Part shown: one piece after another, positions 1 to 10,105 of the stretch
Position numbering within the stretch: the stretch's first letter is position 1
Layout of the letters: each line of letters opens with the position of its first letter
Source: an uncultured Paracoccaceae bacterium
GTDB lineage: Bacteria; Pseudomonadota; Alphaproteobacteria; Rhodobacterales; Rhodobacteraceae
DNA length: 64,000 bases
NCBI GenBank assembly: GCA_905182105.1
Contig: CAJJAR010000009.1
Coordinates: 1 to 64,000 of the forward strand
Reading direction: 5' to 3'
Translations under genes and position numbers: made by a program
Notes under the pieces: model-generated
Database searches by the model: none
The model's input: only the letters and a program-made list of their open reading frames with translations
What the model was told of the DNA's origin: nothing

Positions 1-1
1 G

Positions 2-1408
2 TTGATTAATGCCCAAGTGGTGGCGCAACCGGATCCCACCTTGGCAGCACGCGTGATTGCCCAACTTAGTGACGGAACCCCTTTGGTCACGCGCAAACCG
101 GTTGGACAAGGGCAAGTTGTCTTGTTCCACGTCACCGCCAATGCCGAATGGTCCAGCTTACCGTTTTCAGTCCTGTTCGTGGAAATGCTGGAACGGCTGG
201 CAGTTTCTTCACCCACCTCAGCGCCGTCTATCGAAGATCTTGAAGGTACCGTATGGATGCCACGCCAAGTGATGGATGGCTTTGGAGTATTGCGTGACGC
301 AGGTACGATGCCAAGTGTAGACGGCCCTGATTTGGTGGCGGCTGATTCATCAGCCACTTTATTGCCGGGCATCTACACCTCTGGGGATCGGACGCTGGCG
401 CGTAATGTTCTGGCTGACGGTAATGTTTTGAATGCTGCAAAATGGCCTGACACTGTGTCTGTCAGCTCTTATACGACCGTTCCGCCACGCCAGCTTGATG
501 GGCCACTTCTAGCTTTGGCTTTGTTGCTTTTACTGGTTGATGTGATCGCATCGCTTGCTTTGTCGGGCAAGCTGTTGGGTCAAGTGTCGCGTAGTGCCAT
601 CGCGTTGATCGTGCTGGGCTTGATGGGCCTAAACGGACCACCCGCACATGCACAAACCGTCGACATTGATGTGGCATCAGAACTGGCATTGGCCCACATT
701 GTGACAGGCAACACCGAGGTGGATGATATCGCATATGCAGGTCTGCGCGGTCTGTCCGATACGCTGTTCTTTCGAACCTCAATTGAACCCCAAGCCCCCG
801 TTAGTATCAATCTTGAAACAGATCAATTGGCACTGTTCCCGATTATCTATTGGCCGATTACCCTTGAACAGCCGCGCCCATCAGTTGAGGCATATGCAAA
901 GCTGAACGCGTACCTGCGTTCTGGTGGTTTGATCATTTTTGATACCCGCGATGCCAATGTCGCAGGCTTTGGCAGCGCCAGTCCGAATGGACGCAAGCTG
1001 CAAGACCTAGCAAAATCGATGGATATTCCCGCGTTAGAGCCAACACCCAGCGACCACGTTCTGACGCGCGCGTTCTATTTGCTTCAGGATTTCCCTGGTC
1101 GGTACGTGGGCCGTGATGTCTGGGTTGAGGCAGCGCCAATAGACGCGCAGCAAGCCGATGGCATGCCGTTTCGCAATCTGAATGATGGCGTAACGCCTGT
1201 TGTGATTGGCGGCAACGATTGGGCAGGTGCATGGGCCACGGCCACTTCGGGTGCGCCTTTGCTGCCTGTTGGACGTGGATATGGTGGTGAACGTCAGCGC
1301 GAATTGGCAAACCGCTTCGGCGTGAATTTGGTAATGTATGTTTTGACTGGAAACTACAAAAGCGATCAGGTCCATGTGCCTGCCTTGTTGGAGCGATTAG
1401 GCCAATGA
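2..1408 (+). CDS. DUF4159 domain membrane protein, C-terminal part (5' end outside window)
   Basis: The reading frame is open from the first base, so this is the 3' part of a longer gene. Two hydrophobic segments near residues 168-186 and 200-216 are followed by a DUF4159 domain (about 225-455) with the family marks FFRTSIEP, FPIIYWPI and GGLIIFDTRD. Family members in Rhodobacteraceae are about 900 residues, with a BatA-like N-terminal membrane region, and sit in operons with a MoxR ATPase and a DUF58 protein. The next gene overlaps by 4 bases (ATGA), so the two are translationally coupled. Function is unknown; a role in cell-envelope or protein-complex maturation is inferred only from the MoxR-type context. 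The TTG at base 2 is probably not the real start. Confidence 0.8.
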   Translation: MINAQVVAQPDPTLAARVIAQLSDGTPLVTRKPVGQGQVVLFHVTANAEWSSLPFSVLFVEMLERLAVSSPTSAPSIEDLEGTVWMPRQVMDGFGVLRDAGTMPSVDGPDLVAADSSATLLPGIYTSGDRTLARNVLADGNVLNAAKWPDTVSVSSYTTVPPRQLDGPLLALALLLLLVDVIASLALSGKLLGQVSRSAIALIVLGLMGLNGPPAHAQTVDIDVASELALAHIVTGNTEVDDIAYAGLRGLSDTLFFRTSIEPQAPVSINLETDQLALFPIIYWPITLEQPRPSVEAYAKLNAYLRSGGLIIFDTRDANVAGFGSASPNGRKLQDLAKSMDIPALEPTPSDHVLTRAFYLLQDFPGRYVGRDVWVEAAPIDAQQADGMPFRNLNDGVTPVVIGGNDWAGAWATATSGAPLLPVGRGYGGERQRELANRFGVNLVMYVLTGNYKSDQVHVPALLERLGQ

Positions 1409-3447
1409 TCAACTCCATCATTTTTGATCCACTGCTTCCTTTGACTGTACTTATGGCCTTGGGCGGTGTTGTCGTTTTGGGTGTTGTTTTGGCGTTATGG
1501 CGTGGGTTGCGTGGCTGGGCCTTGCGTGGATGTGCAGGGCTGGTTGTTTTGCTTGCGTTGTCAGGTCCATCGCTTCAACAAGAGGATCGTAGCCCACTGT
1601 CAGATATTGTAGTGATGATTGAGGATGTGTCTGCTTCACAATCCCTCAGTGACCGCGCGGTGCAATCGCGCGTCGCGGCGGACAAGATGGCGGCGGCGAT
1701 CACGGCACGTGGCAACATTGAACTGCGTCGCATCACCGTTGTTGACGGGGAAGGGGACGAAGGTACCCTTCTGATTGGTGCGCTCAATGACGCATTATCC
1801 CAAGAACCCCGTGGCCGTATCGCAGGTGTGATTGCCGTGACGGATGGGCAAATTCATGATTTAGATGTCCCAACCAATTTGCCCGCACCCTTTCACATGA
1901 TCAGATCAGGCTACGCAACCGATTGGGACCGCCGTCTGACCGTGAAAAACGCACCGGCCTTTGCCATTATCGGTGAGCCGATCACGCTGACCCTGCGCAT
2001 TGATGATATTGGTGCCGCCCCACAACCGCAGGGCGCCGCACTGCTCGATATCTCTATCGATGGCGGGCCACCGCAACGGTTTAGCGTGTCCATTGGGCAG
2101 GACATCGACGTGCCCTTGACCTTACCCCACAGCGGGCGAAACGTAATCCAATTTACGGTACCAACAGCTGCCGCAGAATTGACGGATCGCAACAATACAT
2201 CACTGATCCAGATTAACGGCGTGCGAGATCGTTTGCGCGTCTTGCTGGTGTCGGGCGAACCCCATGCGGGTGGGCGCACATGGCGCAATCTGTTGAAGTC
2301 CGACAGTTCAGTTGACTTGGTGCACTTCACCATTTTGCGCCCCCCGGGCAAACAAGACGGTGTACCGGTTGAAGAGTTAAGTCTGATCCCTTTCCCAACG
2401 CGTGAGTTGTTTCTGGAAAAGATCAACGACTTTGATTTGATTATTTTTGATCGCTACAAACGGCGCGGCATCTTACCTTTGATCTACCTTGAAAACATCG
2501 TGAACTATGTTGAGCAGGGCGGTGCTGTTCTGGTTGCAGCTGGCCCTGATTTTGCCAGCGCTGATAGCATTTATCGCTCGCCCTTGGGGCGTGTCATTCC
2601 CGCTGAACCCACGGCGCGCGTTTTGGAAGAACCTTATCTGCCAGTTGTGACCGATCTGGGGCAACGCCATCCTGTGACGGCTAATCTGCAGTCCAATGGT
2701 GAATGGGGCAAATGGTTGCGCCAAATTGATGTGGTTACCACTTCGGGGGACACTGTGATGGAGGGTGCGGATGGGCGGCCTTTGTTGGTTTTAGACCGTG
2801 TTGGAGAAGGGCGTGTGGCGCTGCTGGCCTCAGATCATGCGTGGTTGTGGAACCGTGGCTATGACGGTGGTGGGCCACAGTTGGAATTGCTGCGCCGTTT
2901 GGGTCACTGGATGATGAAAGAACCCGATCTGGAAGAAGAAGCCCTAACCGCCAATGCAATCGGTCAAACCATGCGTATCACGCGCCGTACTTTGGCCGAA
3001 GACATACCTGAGGTCACAATAGCTGCCCCTGATGGCACCATTGCGACACAGCGTTTGGATCAGGTTGAAGCTGGTAAGTTCGAGGGCACGTTTGAGGGAT
3101 CAGAGATTGGGCTGTATCGCCTTAGCAATGGCGAGCAGGACACCGTTATTGGCCTTGGCCCTGCCGCCCCGAGCGAGTTTGTGAATACGATTGCGACGGA
3201 CGGCATCTTGGCCCCGATAATCAAGGCCACGGGCGGTGGCGCGCATGGGATTGAAGATGGCCTGCCATCCCTGCGCAACGTGCGCGAGGGACGCCCCGCA
3301 ACAGGGCGTGGTTGGATCGGACTGACACCACGCCACGCGTTCGAAGTGCGCGAGGTGCGCCTGACCCCATTGATGCCGAGTTGGTTGGTCCTGCTGATCT
3401 CAGGTCTGTTCATCATCGGCGCGTGGCTGCGCGAGGGGCAGCGCTAA
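1405..3447 (+). CDS. vWA/glutamine-amidotransferase-like membrane protein, function unknown
   Basis: A 680-residue protein with two N-terminal membrane segments (about 14-30 and 34-50) and one near the C-terminus (about 657-676). It matches the large 'glutamine amidotransferase-like' membrane proteins that follow DUF4159 genes in Rhodobacteraceae. The stretch around residues 70-80 contains IEDVSASQS, a DxSxS arrangement like a von Willebrand A metal site. Residues about 290-480 look like the class I amidotransferase-like fold, but no catalytic Cys-His pair was recognised, so enzymatic activity is not claimed. The start ATG overlaps the stop of the upstream gene. Its stop overlaps the stop of the convergent PLP enzyme gene by 4 bases. 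Confidence 0.75.
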   Translation: MINSIIFDPLLPLTVLMALGGVVVLGVVLALWRGLRGWALRGCAGLVVLLALSGPSLQQEDRSPLSDIVVMIEDVSASQSLSDRAVQSRVAADKMAAAITARGNIELRRITVVDGEGDEGTLLIGALNDALSQEPRGRIAGVIAVTDGQIHDLDVPTNLPAPFHMIRSGYATDWDRRLTVKNAPAFAIIGEPITLTLRIDDIGAAPQPQGAALLDISIDGGPPQRFSVSIGQDIDVPLTLPHSGRNVIQFTVPTAAAELTDRNNTSLIQINGVRDRLRVLLVSGEPHAGGRTWRNLLKSDSSVDLVHFTILRPPGKQDGVPVEELSLIPFPTRELFLEKINDFDLIIFDRYKRRGILPLIYLENIVNYVEQGGAVLVAAGPDFASADSIYRSPLGRVIPAEPTARVLEEPYLPVVTDLGQRHPVTANLQSNGEWGKWLRQIDVVTTSGDTVMEGADGRPLLVLDRVGEGRVALLASDHAWLWNRGYDGGGPQLELLRRLGHWMMKEPDLEEEALTANAIGQTMRITRRTLAEDIPEVTIAAPDGTIATQRLDQVEAGKFEGTFEGSEIGLYRLSNGEQDTVIGLGPAAPSEFVNTIATDGILAPIIKATGGGAHGIEDGLPSLRNVREGRPATGRGWIGLTPRHAFEVREVRLTPLMPSWLVLLISGLFIIGAWLREGQR

Positions 3448-4610
3448 GCGGGCTGATTGGCCTGTGTTAGAGCCTGTTCAATATCATAAATCAGATCATC
3501 TGCATCTTCGATCCCGATAGACAGACGTAGCAAACGTGGATGCACGGGAAAGCCGTCGCCTGAAACTGTCTTGCGATGTTCAACCAAACTCTCAACCCCA
3601 CCCAACGACGTTGCTGGGTAAAACAGTTTGCAGAATCGCGTGGTGTCGATGGCTGTTTGCTCAGTCCCTTTGACGATGATCGACATCATACCACCGAACT
3701 GACCGTTGGTCTGGCGTTTGGCCACTTCATGCCCTGGATCGGACGCAAGGCCAGGATACAGCACGGCCTCTAGCAACGGATGCCCCTCAAAATGGGTGGC
3801 AATCGCCATTGCGTTTTTACACGACCGTTCAACGCGTAAGAATAAGGTGCGCATCCCACGGATCAACAACCACGCGTCAAAGGAATGCAGTGCGGTGCCA
3901 TGAAGTTTGCGCACCATGCAGATGTCATCCCAATACTTGCCTGTTTCACGTACAGACAAAACGCCGGCGGTAATGTCAGAGTGGCCGTTCAAGTATTTGG
4001 TGGCGGAATGAAACGAAATGTCGGCCCCAAAATCCAATGCTTTGGTCATAGAGGGTGGCGTACCAGTACAATCAGCGACCAACTTGGCACCAGCAGCATG
4101 CGTGATGTCTGCGGCGGCCTGAATGTCTGTGACTTCCCAGTTTGGATTGTTGGGGGTTTCGACCCAAACAAGGGTGGTTGGTTGCGCAGCAACTGCGCTT
4201 TCCAATTCTGCTAAATTTCCAGCGGTATAGTAACTGACTGTGACACGGCCGTTGGCGGCGTAATTCTGTATTTGCGCCAAAACGCCGTGATACATGACCT
4301 TGGGTGCCACGATATGTGACCCTGTGGGCAAGTGTTCGATCACAGCGGTGCAGGCGGACATGCCGGATGCGAACAAAAGCGATTCAGTGGCACCCTCCAT
4401 CTCTGCAATCACGGCTTCTGCGAGGGCTGTGGTTTGGCTTCCATCACGGCGATACCAATAGGGTTTTCGCACTTCATAGTTTTCATCGCGTGCATATGTG
4501 GCCGCAGGTTGGATCGATGGGACAACAGCGCCTGTTTCGGCTTCGACAAAGTGCAGGGCTTGGGCCACGCGTGTTTGGATCGACATTTTACGGTTGCTGT
4601 TCTTAGTCAT
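3444..4610 (-). CDS. Cys/Met metabolism PLP-dependent enzyme (cystathionine gamma-synthase family)
   Basis: A 388-residue member of the trans-sulfuration PLP enzyme family (fold type I). The PLP lysine lies in FHSATKYLNGHSD (about 206-218), the family signature, and the C-terminal SLGGVESL loop is also typical. Such enzymes act in the cytoplasm on cysteine, homocysteine or cystathionine derivatives; which reaction this one performs (gamma-synthase, beta- or gamma-lyase) cannot be read from the sequence. It stands alone in its strand segment, about 170 bases from yaaA. I looked for a SAM-II riboswitch in its leader and did not find the conserved core. Confidence 0.85.
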   Translation of the reverse strand: MTKNSNRKMSIQTRVAQALHFVEAETGAVVPSIQPAATYARDENYEVRKPYWYRRDGSQTTALAEAVIAEMEGATESLLFASGMSACTAVIEHLPTGSHIVAPKVMYHGVLAQIQNYAANGRVTVSYYTAGNLAELESAVAAQPTTLVWVETPNNPNWEVTDIQAAADITHAAGAKLVADCTGTPPSMTKALDFGADISFHSATKYLNGHSDITAGVLSVRETGKYWDDICMVRKLHGTALHSFDAWLLIRGMRTLFLRVERSCKNAMAIATHFEGHPLLEAVLYPGLASDPGHEVAKRQTNGQFGGMMSIIVKGTEQTAIDTTRFCKLFYPATSLGGVESLVEHRKTVSGDGFPVHPRLLRLSIGIEDADDLIYDIEQALTQANQPA

Positions 4611-4784
4611 TGGATAGTGCCCCTTAGGTCGGTTTTGAGCATCTGGCCATCAGTATGATCATTTGTACAGACAATGGATGCTAAATGTTTTGATTTACGT
4701 AACTGTTAAAAATGACGCATAGCTTCGAAAGCGAGCCACCGATACGAAATTTTTTGAACCCTTTGGCCGCTGCCGTTTTAATAG

Positions 4785-5561
4785 TTATTTAGCTTCTGGG
4801 TAAGGGCGCACAAACACCGGTTTATCCGCTGTGGATAGATCGGGCTGATAAGCATAGCCGCCGGCGTCAAATTCAAGAATTGATTTTGGATCGGTCAAAC
4901 GGTTTTGCGCCATATACCGCGCCATCGCACCGCGCGCCTTTTTGGCGTAAAAACTGACGATCTTTGGGCCTTGGCCTTTATCTTCCATGAAGGCTGGGGT
5001 GATGACGCGCAACTTTAGGGCTTTTAGATCCACTGCGCCAAAATACTCTTGGCTGGCGCAGTTTACCAACACGTCACTGCCAACTGCCGCCGCTTGGGTG
5101 TCCAGCTCGTTAGACAAAGTGTCCTGCCAGTAATCATACAGGTTCTTGCCGTTTTCTGTTTTCAAACGGCTGCCCATTTCCAAACGGTAGGCTTGGATCA
5201 AGTCAAGCGGGCGCAATACGCCATAAAGGCCGGATAAAATGCGCAAGTGATCTTGAGCCCATTTCATTTCATCGGCGTCCAAAGTTGCGGCCTCAAGCCC
5301 TTGATAGGTATCCCCCGCAAAAGCGAGCGCCGCAGGACGGGTTACATCCGCTTCAGGTACATCTTGAAATGCCTTAAATCGATCAAGGTTCAGGGTGGCC
5401 AGTGCATCACTGAGGTGCATCAGTTTTTTCAGATCGCCGTGGGACAAACCGCGGACGGTTTTCGCCAGCTTGATTGCATCATCTTGAAAATTAGGGGCTG
5501 TGGTCGCCACATCCCGCTCTGTCCAATCCAGCTTTTTCGCTGGTGAAATCACAACTAACAT
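4785..5561 (-). CDS. yaaA: Peroxide stress protein YaaA (DUF328 family)
   Basis: A 258-residue protein starting MLVVISPAKKLDW, the diagnostic N-terminus of the YaaA/DUF328 family. The conserved SFYAKKARGAMARYM segment lies in the C-terminal third (about 203-217). Length fits the family. In Escherichia coli YaaA limits free intracellular iron and so protects DNA during hydrogen peroxide stress; the fold has been linked to DNA binding. It is followed on the same strand, upstream in transcription, by recQ at a short distance, so both may be co-transcribed, which would fit a DNA-damage theme, but no OxyR site was identified. Confidence 0.9.
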   Translation of the reverse strand: MLVVISPAKKLDWTERDVATTAPNFQDDAIKLAKTVRGLSHGDLKKLMHLSDALATLNLDRFKAFQDVPEADVTRPAALAFAGDTYQGLEAATLDADEMKWAQDHLRILSGLYGVLRPLDLIQAYRLEMGSRLKTENGKNLYDYWQDTLSNELDTQAAAVGSDVLVNCASQEYFGAVDLKALKLRVITPAFMEDKGQGPKIVSFYAKKARGAMARYMAQNRLTDPKSILEFDAGGYAYQPDLSTADKPVFVRPYPEAK

Positions 5562-5591
5562 TTCGTCACCCCTTCAATCTTTTAACTTGAT

Positions 5592-7631
5592 CTAGCCCGC
5601 ATCTAGCAGCACGTCCAGAAATGCCGCAGTAAATCGTTCGGCACGCCGCTCACCCAGCAAACGGTTCATCGTATCCGCATCGCCAGACCGCATTTGCGCG
5701 ACCTTGGCCAGCATCGAGGCAGAGCAGGTCAGCGGCTTGTCGATGCCACCTTCACCACGGGTCAATTCAGCCTGAACCTCAAGCAATCGGTCATAGATAG
5801 AACCCGCATCACGCCCCGCCAGTTTGCGCCGTGTCGGGTGCATTTGGGCGGCTTCTCCGTTTATGACTTCAAGAAATGCATCGCCATAGCTGTCCAACTT
5901 TTTGGCACCGATCCCACTGATCCCTGCCATTGCATCCAGATTGGCGGGGCGTTTCTCTGCCATTTCAATCAGCGTTTTGTCGTTGAAAATGATATAGGCA
6001 GGAACCTTTGCGGCTTCTGCCAAACCACGGCGCTTGGCCTTAAGGGCGCTGAGCAATGGGGCATCTTCGTCGGATACCATCGCTTTGACCGCTGGGCGGC
6101 GTGTGGCAGATTTGATTGTGTCACGGCGCAACGAAATCTTGGCCTCGTCACGCAGAATAGGCAAAGCGGCATCGGTCATACGCAATGCCCCGTGGCGGGT
6201 GGGATCAGGACGGATCAAATCGTGACCCATCATCTGGCGGAACACGGCCTGCCACTGTGGTTTGCTGTACTCACGTCCAACGCCGTAGGTGGGCAAACTG
6301 TCGTGACCACGTTCCCGGATTTTTTCGGTTTGGGCACCCAATAGAATGTCAATCAGATGACCAGAACCAAACCATTCTTTGGTGCGCAAAATAGCGGACA
6401 ACGCTTTGCGCACAGCAACCGTACCGTCGAACACGTCCACAGGGGTATCGCACAGATCGCACTTGCCACAGGTCACTTCGGTTTCGTCAAAATAGGCCAG
6501 CAGATTCTTGCGACGACATTCCAATGCCTCTGCCAATCCAAGCAACGCATTTAAGCGTGCGTGGTCTGCCGCGCGACGTTCGGGTGGGGCAATCCCTTCA
6601 TCAATCTGGTTGCGGCGCAGACGAATGTCTTCGGGCCCAAAAAGGGTCAGGGTTTCGGCTGGGGCGCCATCACGTCCAGCACGGCCAATTTCCTGATAAT
6701 AGGCCTCAATCGATTTGGGCAAATCTGCGTGTGCGACCCAGCGGATGTCTGGTTTGTCGATCCCCATCCCAAAAGCAACGGTGGCAACCACAATTAATCC
6801 GTCTTCTTGTTGAAAACGGCGTTCTGCGATGCGTCTGTCTTCGGCATCCATACCGCCGTGATAATGCAGCGCCAAATGTCCCGCATCGCGCAAGCCACCT
6901 GCCAAACCTTCGGTCTTGGCGCGTGTCCCACAATAGACGATCCCCGATTGCCCTTTGCGCGCATCAGCGAAATCCAGAATTTGACGGCGCGGGCCATCTT
7001 TGGCGGCAAAGGCAAGGTGGATGTTTGGGCGATCAAACCCGTGCAAGAATTTGCTGGGTGCGTGGCCATCAAACAGCTTTTCGATGATCTCTATCTGGGT
7101 TTCAGCGTCCGCCGTTGCAGTAAAGGCGGCCAATGGCACGTCTAGGGCACGGCGTAATTCACCAATGCGCAGATAATCAGGGCGGAAATCATGGCCCCAT
7201 TGGCTGACGCAATGCGCCTCATCCACCGCAATCATATTCACGCCAACACGGCGCAACATGCCCATAACACCACCAGCGGCCAAACGTTCAGGGGCCATAT
7301 ACAGCAGCTTTAGATCACCACGTTCCAACCCCTCCCAAACCGCGTCAGATTCTTCGGGGGTGTTGCCAGAGGTCAAAGCGCCCGCATTCACCCCCGCCTC
7401 TTGCAGTGCGCGCACTTGGTCGCGCATCAAAGCAATCAAAGGTGAGATAACGACAGTAACGCCGTCTCGCAGCAATGCGGGCAATTGGAAGCACAGGGAT
7501 TTACCGCCACCCGTTGGCATAATGGCCAACACGTTTTCACCCGCAGTTACGGCTTCAACAATATCTTGTTGGCCGGGGCGGAAGGCATCAAAGCCAAAAA
7601 CATCGCGTAGCAACGTGGCAGCGCCGATCAT
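5592..7631 (-). CDS. recQ: ATP-dependent DNA helicase RecQ
   Basis: A 679-residue superfamily 2 helicase that unwinds DNA 3'-5' in recombination and fork repair. Walker A MPTGGGKS is at about 38-45, DEAH at 137-140 followed by CVSQWGHDF, and motif VI IGRAGRDG in the second RecA lobe. The zinc-binding cysteines are in CRRKNLLAYF and CGKCDLC, then a winged-helix RQC region and a C-terminal HRDC domain (about 520-600). All parts of a full bacterial RecQ are present. It precedes yaaA with about 30 bases between them, suggesting one transcript. Confidence 0.95.
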   Translation of the reverse strand: MIGAATLLRDVFGFDAFRPGQQDIVEAVTAGENVLAIMPTGGGKSLCFQLPALLRDGVTVVISPLIALMRDQVRALQEAGVNAGALTSGNTPEESDAVWEGLERGDLKLLYMAPERLAAGGVMGMLRRVGVNMIAVDEAHCVSQWGHDFRPDYLRIGELRRALDVPLAAFTATADAETQIEIIEKLFDGHAPSKFLHGFDRPNIHLAFAAKDGPRRQILDFADARKGQSGIVYCGTRAKTEGLAGGLRDAGHLALHYHGGMDAEDRRIAERRFQQEDGLIVVATVAFGMGIDKPDIRWVAHADLPKSIEAYYQEIGRAGRDGAPAETLTLFGPEDIRLRRNQIDEGIAPPERRAADHARLNALLGLAEALECRRKNLLAYFDETEVTCGKCDLCDTPVDVFDGTVAVRKALSAILRTKEWFGSGHLIDILLGAQTEKIRERGHDSLPTYGVGREYSKPQWQAVFRQMMGHDLIRPDPTRHGALRMTDAALPILRDEAKISLRRDTIKSATRRPAVKAMVSDEDAPLLSALKAKRRGLAEAAKVPAYIIFNDKTLIEMAEKRPANLDAMAGISGIGAKKLDSYGDAFLEVINGEAAQMHPTRRKLAGRDAGSIYDRLLEVQAELTRGEGGIDKPLTCSASMLAKVAQMRSGDADTMNRLLGERRAERFTAAFLDVLLDAG

Positions 7632-7708
7632 GCGGGGAACCCTGTAAATTTTAAGTTATCTGCTCTTACAACTGACAATTTCACACTAAGATTCAGGGAA
7701 CAAGAGCC

Positions 7709-8005
7709 TTACGCAAATCCAAAGATAACCGGTAAGATATAAGTGCGCAGCGAAATCACGATGATCAGTGCCACAAGGGGGGCCAAATCCATTGGACGGG
7801 TATCAGGCAAAATGCGGCGTATGGGTTCGTACATAGGCTCTAATAAGCGGTTTAGGCCTTGCCAGATTTGCATTACCATCGGTTGGTGAAGGTTCAAAAC
7901 CTGAAAGTTGATCAACCAGCTCATGATAATATGCGCGATCATCACAAAGTAAACGATCCCTAGGATCAATTGCAGTGGTCCGTAAATTGCCAACATCTTA
8001 TACAT
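7709..8005 (-). CDS. YggT family membrane protein
   Basis: A 98-residue integral membrane protein with two hydrophobic segments (about 7-30 and 70-95) and the family motif around LLEPMYEPIRRILPDTRPMDLAPLV. YggT proteins have roles in osmotic tolerance and, in other bacteria, in cell division site organisation or thylakoid biogenesis; the exact role here is unknown. It is transcribed toward recQ, with about 80 bases between them, and is divergent from the thioesterase gene downstream in the window. Confidence 0.88.
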   Translation of the reverse strand: MYKMLAIYGPLQLILGIVYFVMIAHIIMSWLINFQVLNLHQPMVMQIWQGLNRLLEPMYEPIRRILPDTRPMDLAPLVALIIVISLRTYILPVIFGFA

Positions 8006-8122
8006 CCTTGTAGCGTTGCCAATTACCTAAGGTCGCACAGCCCAAAGGGCAAGCCTGCGGCCATGTACTTGGTTGACCCTTTGCAAAAAACCCCGCCATA
8101 GCAGCCTCAAAGGAGACTGCAC

Positions 8123-8668
8123 ATGTTCCCATTCGTTCGTATGATTAAAGATATCGTTTTAGCCCGCAATCTACCGCCCCTGACTGACTTTTCCGAAATC
8201 CATGAATCCACGCACATTTGTTGGCCGTGGGATATCGATTTCTTTGGTGAGATGAACAACGGACGTGTGTTGACGATCTATGATCTTGGTCGTTTTGCAT
8301 CCGCCCAACGCGGTGGTTTGATCAAGGCGCTGTATGTCAACAAATGGGGACTGGCGATGGCGGGGGCCATGGTGCGCTATCGCCGCCGTTTGACTGCGTT
8401 TGAACGTTTCACCATGCGCAGCCGTGCAGTGTGTTGGGATGAACGGTTTATCTACATCGAGCAGTCGATGTGGAAGCTAAACGGTGAGTGCGCCAACCAC
8501 ATCGTTTACCGCGCCGCCGTAACCGAAAAACGCCGCGCTATTTCACCCGTTCGCGTGGCTGAGGCGCTGGGCCACAACCCTTTCAGCCCACCCATGCCTG
8601 AATGGATGCAAGCGTGGACCGCAGCCGAAGACAAACGCCCATGGCCGCCCATGTCAGAAATTACCTGA
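8123..8668 (+). CDS. Acyl-CoA thioesterase-like hot-dog protein
   Basis: A 181-residue protein with the hot-dog thioesterase signature in CWPWDIDFFGEMNNGRVL (about 31-48), which corresponds to the D-x-x-x-H/E-M-N-N-x-R-Y segment of the 4-hydroxybenzoyl-CoA thioesterase and YbgC group. It would hydrolyse an acyl-CoA in the cytoplasm, but the substrate is not evident. The start is preceded by AAAGGAGA. The MFS transporter follows after a gap of about 70 bases on the same strand. Confidence 0.8.
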   Translation: MFPFVRMIKDIVLARNLPPLTDFSEIHESTHICWPWDIDFFGEMNNGRVLTIYDLGRFASAQRGGLIKALYVNKWGLAMAGAMVRYRRRLTAFERFTMRSRAVCWDERFIYIEQSMWKLNGECANHIVYRAAVTEKRRAISPVRVAEALGHNPFSPPMPEWMQAWTAAEDKRPWPPMSEIT

Positions 8669-8737
8669 AACCTTTCCTTGCGTCCGTGTCATTGCCCCGT
8701 CCATAAACGGTTTAATATACAAAAAAGGATCTGGGGC

Positions 8738-10105
8738 ATGGCGCACTTATCACTGAAAAAGCGTATCTGGGGTTGGTACTTTTTTGATTGGGCCAGCCAG
8801 CCTTATCATACAGTCCTAAACACCTTTATCTTTGGCCCGTTTTTCGCGTCAATCGCCGCCGTCTATTTTCTAAACCTTGGTTTGAACGAAGAGCTGGCAG
8901 ACGCCAAAGCCCAATCCCTTTGGGCGTGGAGCACAGCGCTGTTTGGTATTATTATTGCGCTTACTGCCCCCGTCTTTGGCGCGATGGCTGACAGTACAGG
9001 GCGGCGCATGCCGTGGATTGTGGGCTTTAGCATAATGTATTTGGTTGGTTCGGTCCTTTTGTGGTTTACCGATCCTGCGGCCAGCAATCTTTACTGGATG
9101 CTTGCATCCTTTGGGATGGGGTTTATTGGCGCAGAATACGCGCTTATCTTTGTGAACGCGCAATTGCCTGCGCTGGGCACCAAAGAAGAAATTGGTAAGA
9201 TTTCAGGTTCTGGATTTGCCTTTGGGTACCTGGGGGGTGTGTTTTCACTGATCCTTGTTTTGGCGTTGATCGTGGAACAAGGGAACGGCCTGACGATCAT
9301 TGGATTGGAACCAATCTTTGGTCTTGATCCAGAAAAACGCGAAGGCACCCGTGCGACCGGTATTGTGACCGCACTTTGGTTTGCAGTCTTTATGATTCCC
9401 TATTTTATGTGGGTGCGTGAAAAACCATCTACCGCCAAACGCGCTAGCGTGCCTCAAGCGTTGAGCAGTGTTATGATCTCGATCAATGGGCTTCGGAACA
9501 AGCCAAGCTTGGCGGCCTACCTTTTTTCCTCAATGCTGTACCGTGATGGCCTGAACGGGCTTTATACTTTTGGAGGTGTTTACGCGGCCTTGGTCCTGAA
9601 TTGGGAAGTTAGCCAGATTGGTGCCTTTGGCGTTATTGCGGCGTTAGGGGCGGCATTGTTTAGCTACTTAGGCGGATTTGCTGACCGTAGGTTTGGGCCA
9701 AAGCCCATTATCATCTTTTCGATTCTCGCGTTGATCGTCGTCAGCTTTGTCATCATTAACCTGTCCCCAACTACATTCTTTGGCGTCTCATTGGCGGAAG
9801 GAACGGGGCTTCCAGACACTGTATTTATGGTCTGTGGTGTGTTCATCGGCGGCATGGGTGGGGTTTTGCAATCCACCAGCCGTTCGCTCATGGTGCGCCA
9901 TTGCGATCCAAGCGCATCTACAGAATATTTTGGGCTTTATGGCCTGTCAGGGCGGGCAACCGCATTTTTAGCACCTCTGTTGATTGGGATCGTTACCCAT
10001 GTCAGCGGAAGTGCACGAATCGGTATTTCACCGGTTATTGGTTTGTTCCTATTTGGTCTCATTCTTTTAATTTGGGTAAAAGGAGACGGAGAAAGTAACA
10101 AGTGA
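8738..10105 (+). CDS. MFS transporter of the UMF1 (Atg22-like) family
   Basis: A 455-residue polytopic membrane protein with about 12 hydrophobic segments. The N-terminal WYFFDWASQPYHTVLNTFIF is the hallmark of the UMF1/Atg22 branch of the major facilitator superfamily, whose fungal members export amino acids from the vacuole. The substrate in bacteria is unknown. I chose the ATG at 8738 because AAAAGGAT lies 9 bases upstream and homologous proteins start just before this motif; an upstream in-frame ATG at 8678 gives an unlikely extension. Its stop overlaps the GTG start of mepA. Confidence 0.88.
   Translation: MAHLSLKKRIWGWYFFDWASQPYHTVLNTFIFGPFFASIAAVYFLNLGLNEELADAKAQSLWAWSTALFGIIIALTAPVFGAMADSTGRRMPWIVGFSIMYLVGSVLLWFTDPAASNLYWMLASFGMGFIGAEYALIFVNAQLPALGTKEEIGKISGSGFAFGYLGGVFSLILVLALIVEQGNGLTIIGLEPIFGLDPEKREGTRATGIVTALWFAVFMIPYFMWVREKPSTAKRASVPQALSSVMISINGLRNKPSLAAYLFSSMLYRDGLNGLYTFGGVYAALVLNWEVSQIGAFGVIAALGAALFSYLGGFADRRFGPKPIIIFSILALIVVSFVIINLSPTTFFGVSLAEGTGLPDTVFMVCGVFIGGMGGVLQSTSRSLMVRHCDPSASTEYFGLYGLSGRATAFLAPLLIGIVTHVSGSARIGISPVIGLFLFGLILLIWVKGDGESNK

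Noticed and set aside
4611-4784. SAM-II riboswitch before the Cys/Met PLP enzyme gene
   Set aside because: The conserved pseudoknot core of SAM-II was not found in the leader.
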